A stretch of DNA of 64,000 bases from Vermamoeba vermiformis (taxonomy: Eukaryota; Tubulinea; Echinamoebida). A program made the position numbers and the translations under genes. The DNA lies in contig JBEWZL010000066.1 of assembly GCA_045837725.1 (NCBI GenBank), positions 248,001 through 312,000 on the forward strand, read 5' to 3'. The notes beneath the pieces are model-generated. The model was not told where the DNA came from, did not search any database, and saw only the letters and a list, made by a program, of their open reading frames with translations. Of this stretch, positions 63,987 through 64,000 are shown one piece after another (position 1 is the stretch's first letter; every line of letters begins with the position of its first letter).

Positions 63987-64000
63987 GTCAGTCACGTGAT

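Noticed and set aside
1-64000. tRNA, rRNA, snoRNA, CRISPR or prokaryotic operon features
   Set aside because: No cloverleaf with matching A and B boxes, no rRNA core sequences and no regularly spaced repeats were found; the organisation is clearly eukaryotic.

Overview
This is nuclear DNA from a eukaryote with a very compact genome. About 26 protein-coding genes fill 64 kb on both strands. Convergent neighbours are often separated by only 24-90 bp and divergent neighbours by 126-390 bp. Almost every gene is interrupted by short spliceosomal introns: I modelled about 130, mostly 40-70 nt. They have GTAAGT/GTACGT-type donors and a CTAAT/CTAAC branch point lying almost on top of the AG acceptor. 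At least four introns use GC donors. TAA, TAG and TGA all act as stops, so the code looks standard. The gene set (AP-4 beta, NUP85, PRMT5, a FAF/USP9X-type deubiquitinase, a MEF2-type MADS factor, PARP, RasGAP, a class C GPCR) suggests a unicellular relative of animals or fungi, or another compact protist. I cannot name the species.

Layout. 1-0.3 kb: tail of an unidentified gene. 0.6-3.4: AP-4 beta. 3.4-4.2: small unknown protein. 4.4-5.6: nucleoside phosphorylase-like protein. 5.6-6.9: gene-free stretch with degenerate repeats. 6.9-9.4: NUP85. 9.6-11.9: tail-anchored armadillo protein. 12.1-13.9: lysine-rich nuclear-type protein. 13.9-16.1: PRMT5 (with a frame break). 16.2-17.9: TRM5. 18.0-19.4: DUS1. 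19.5-22.1: coiled-coil protein. 22.1-30.7: giant ubiquitin protease. 31.3-33.2: MEF2-like factor. 33.6-35.5: MFS transporter. 35.6-36.7: F-box-like/GTPase protein. 37.0-38.3: type I membrane protein. 38.4-40.7: PARP. 41.0-41.7: tail-anchored protein. 42.2-46.1: RasGAP-SAM-PB1-PAS protein. 46.8-47.7: C2H2 plus HSF-type factor. 47.9-49.6: putative novel DNA-binding protein. 50.2-56.6: LRR/pseudokinase/armadillo protein. 56.8-59.8: EGF/CUB class C GPCR. 60.0-60.8: bacterial-type phosphoribosyltransferase. 61.2-63.6: ABCG half-transporter (frame break in the P-loop). 63.7-64: oligopeptidase B-like tail.

The most striking non-gene signal is a set of palindromic words repeated far beyond chance through exons and introns of the left 40 kb. 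CACGTG occurs about 105 times by my hand count, about 90% of them left of 41 kb. The 12-bp palindrome TGACACGTGTCA has nine perfect copies, and its relatives TGACANNTGTCA and TTCASTGAA are also frequent. A fourth shared word, CCTAATTAGGAAAT, occurs four times, each time in an intron. The words are absent from some neighbouring genes, so the window is a mosaic.

The other candidates for undescribed biology are domain fusions: RasGAP-SAM-PB1-PAS; LRR, LD-like motifs, pseudokinase and armadillo repeats; C2H2 with an HSF-type domain; and a class C GPCR with an EGF/CUB ectodomain. No tRNA, rRNA, CRISPR array, intact transposon or virus-like element was recognised.
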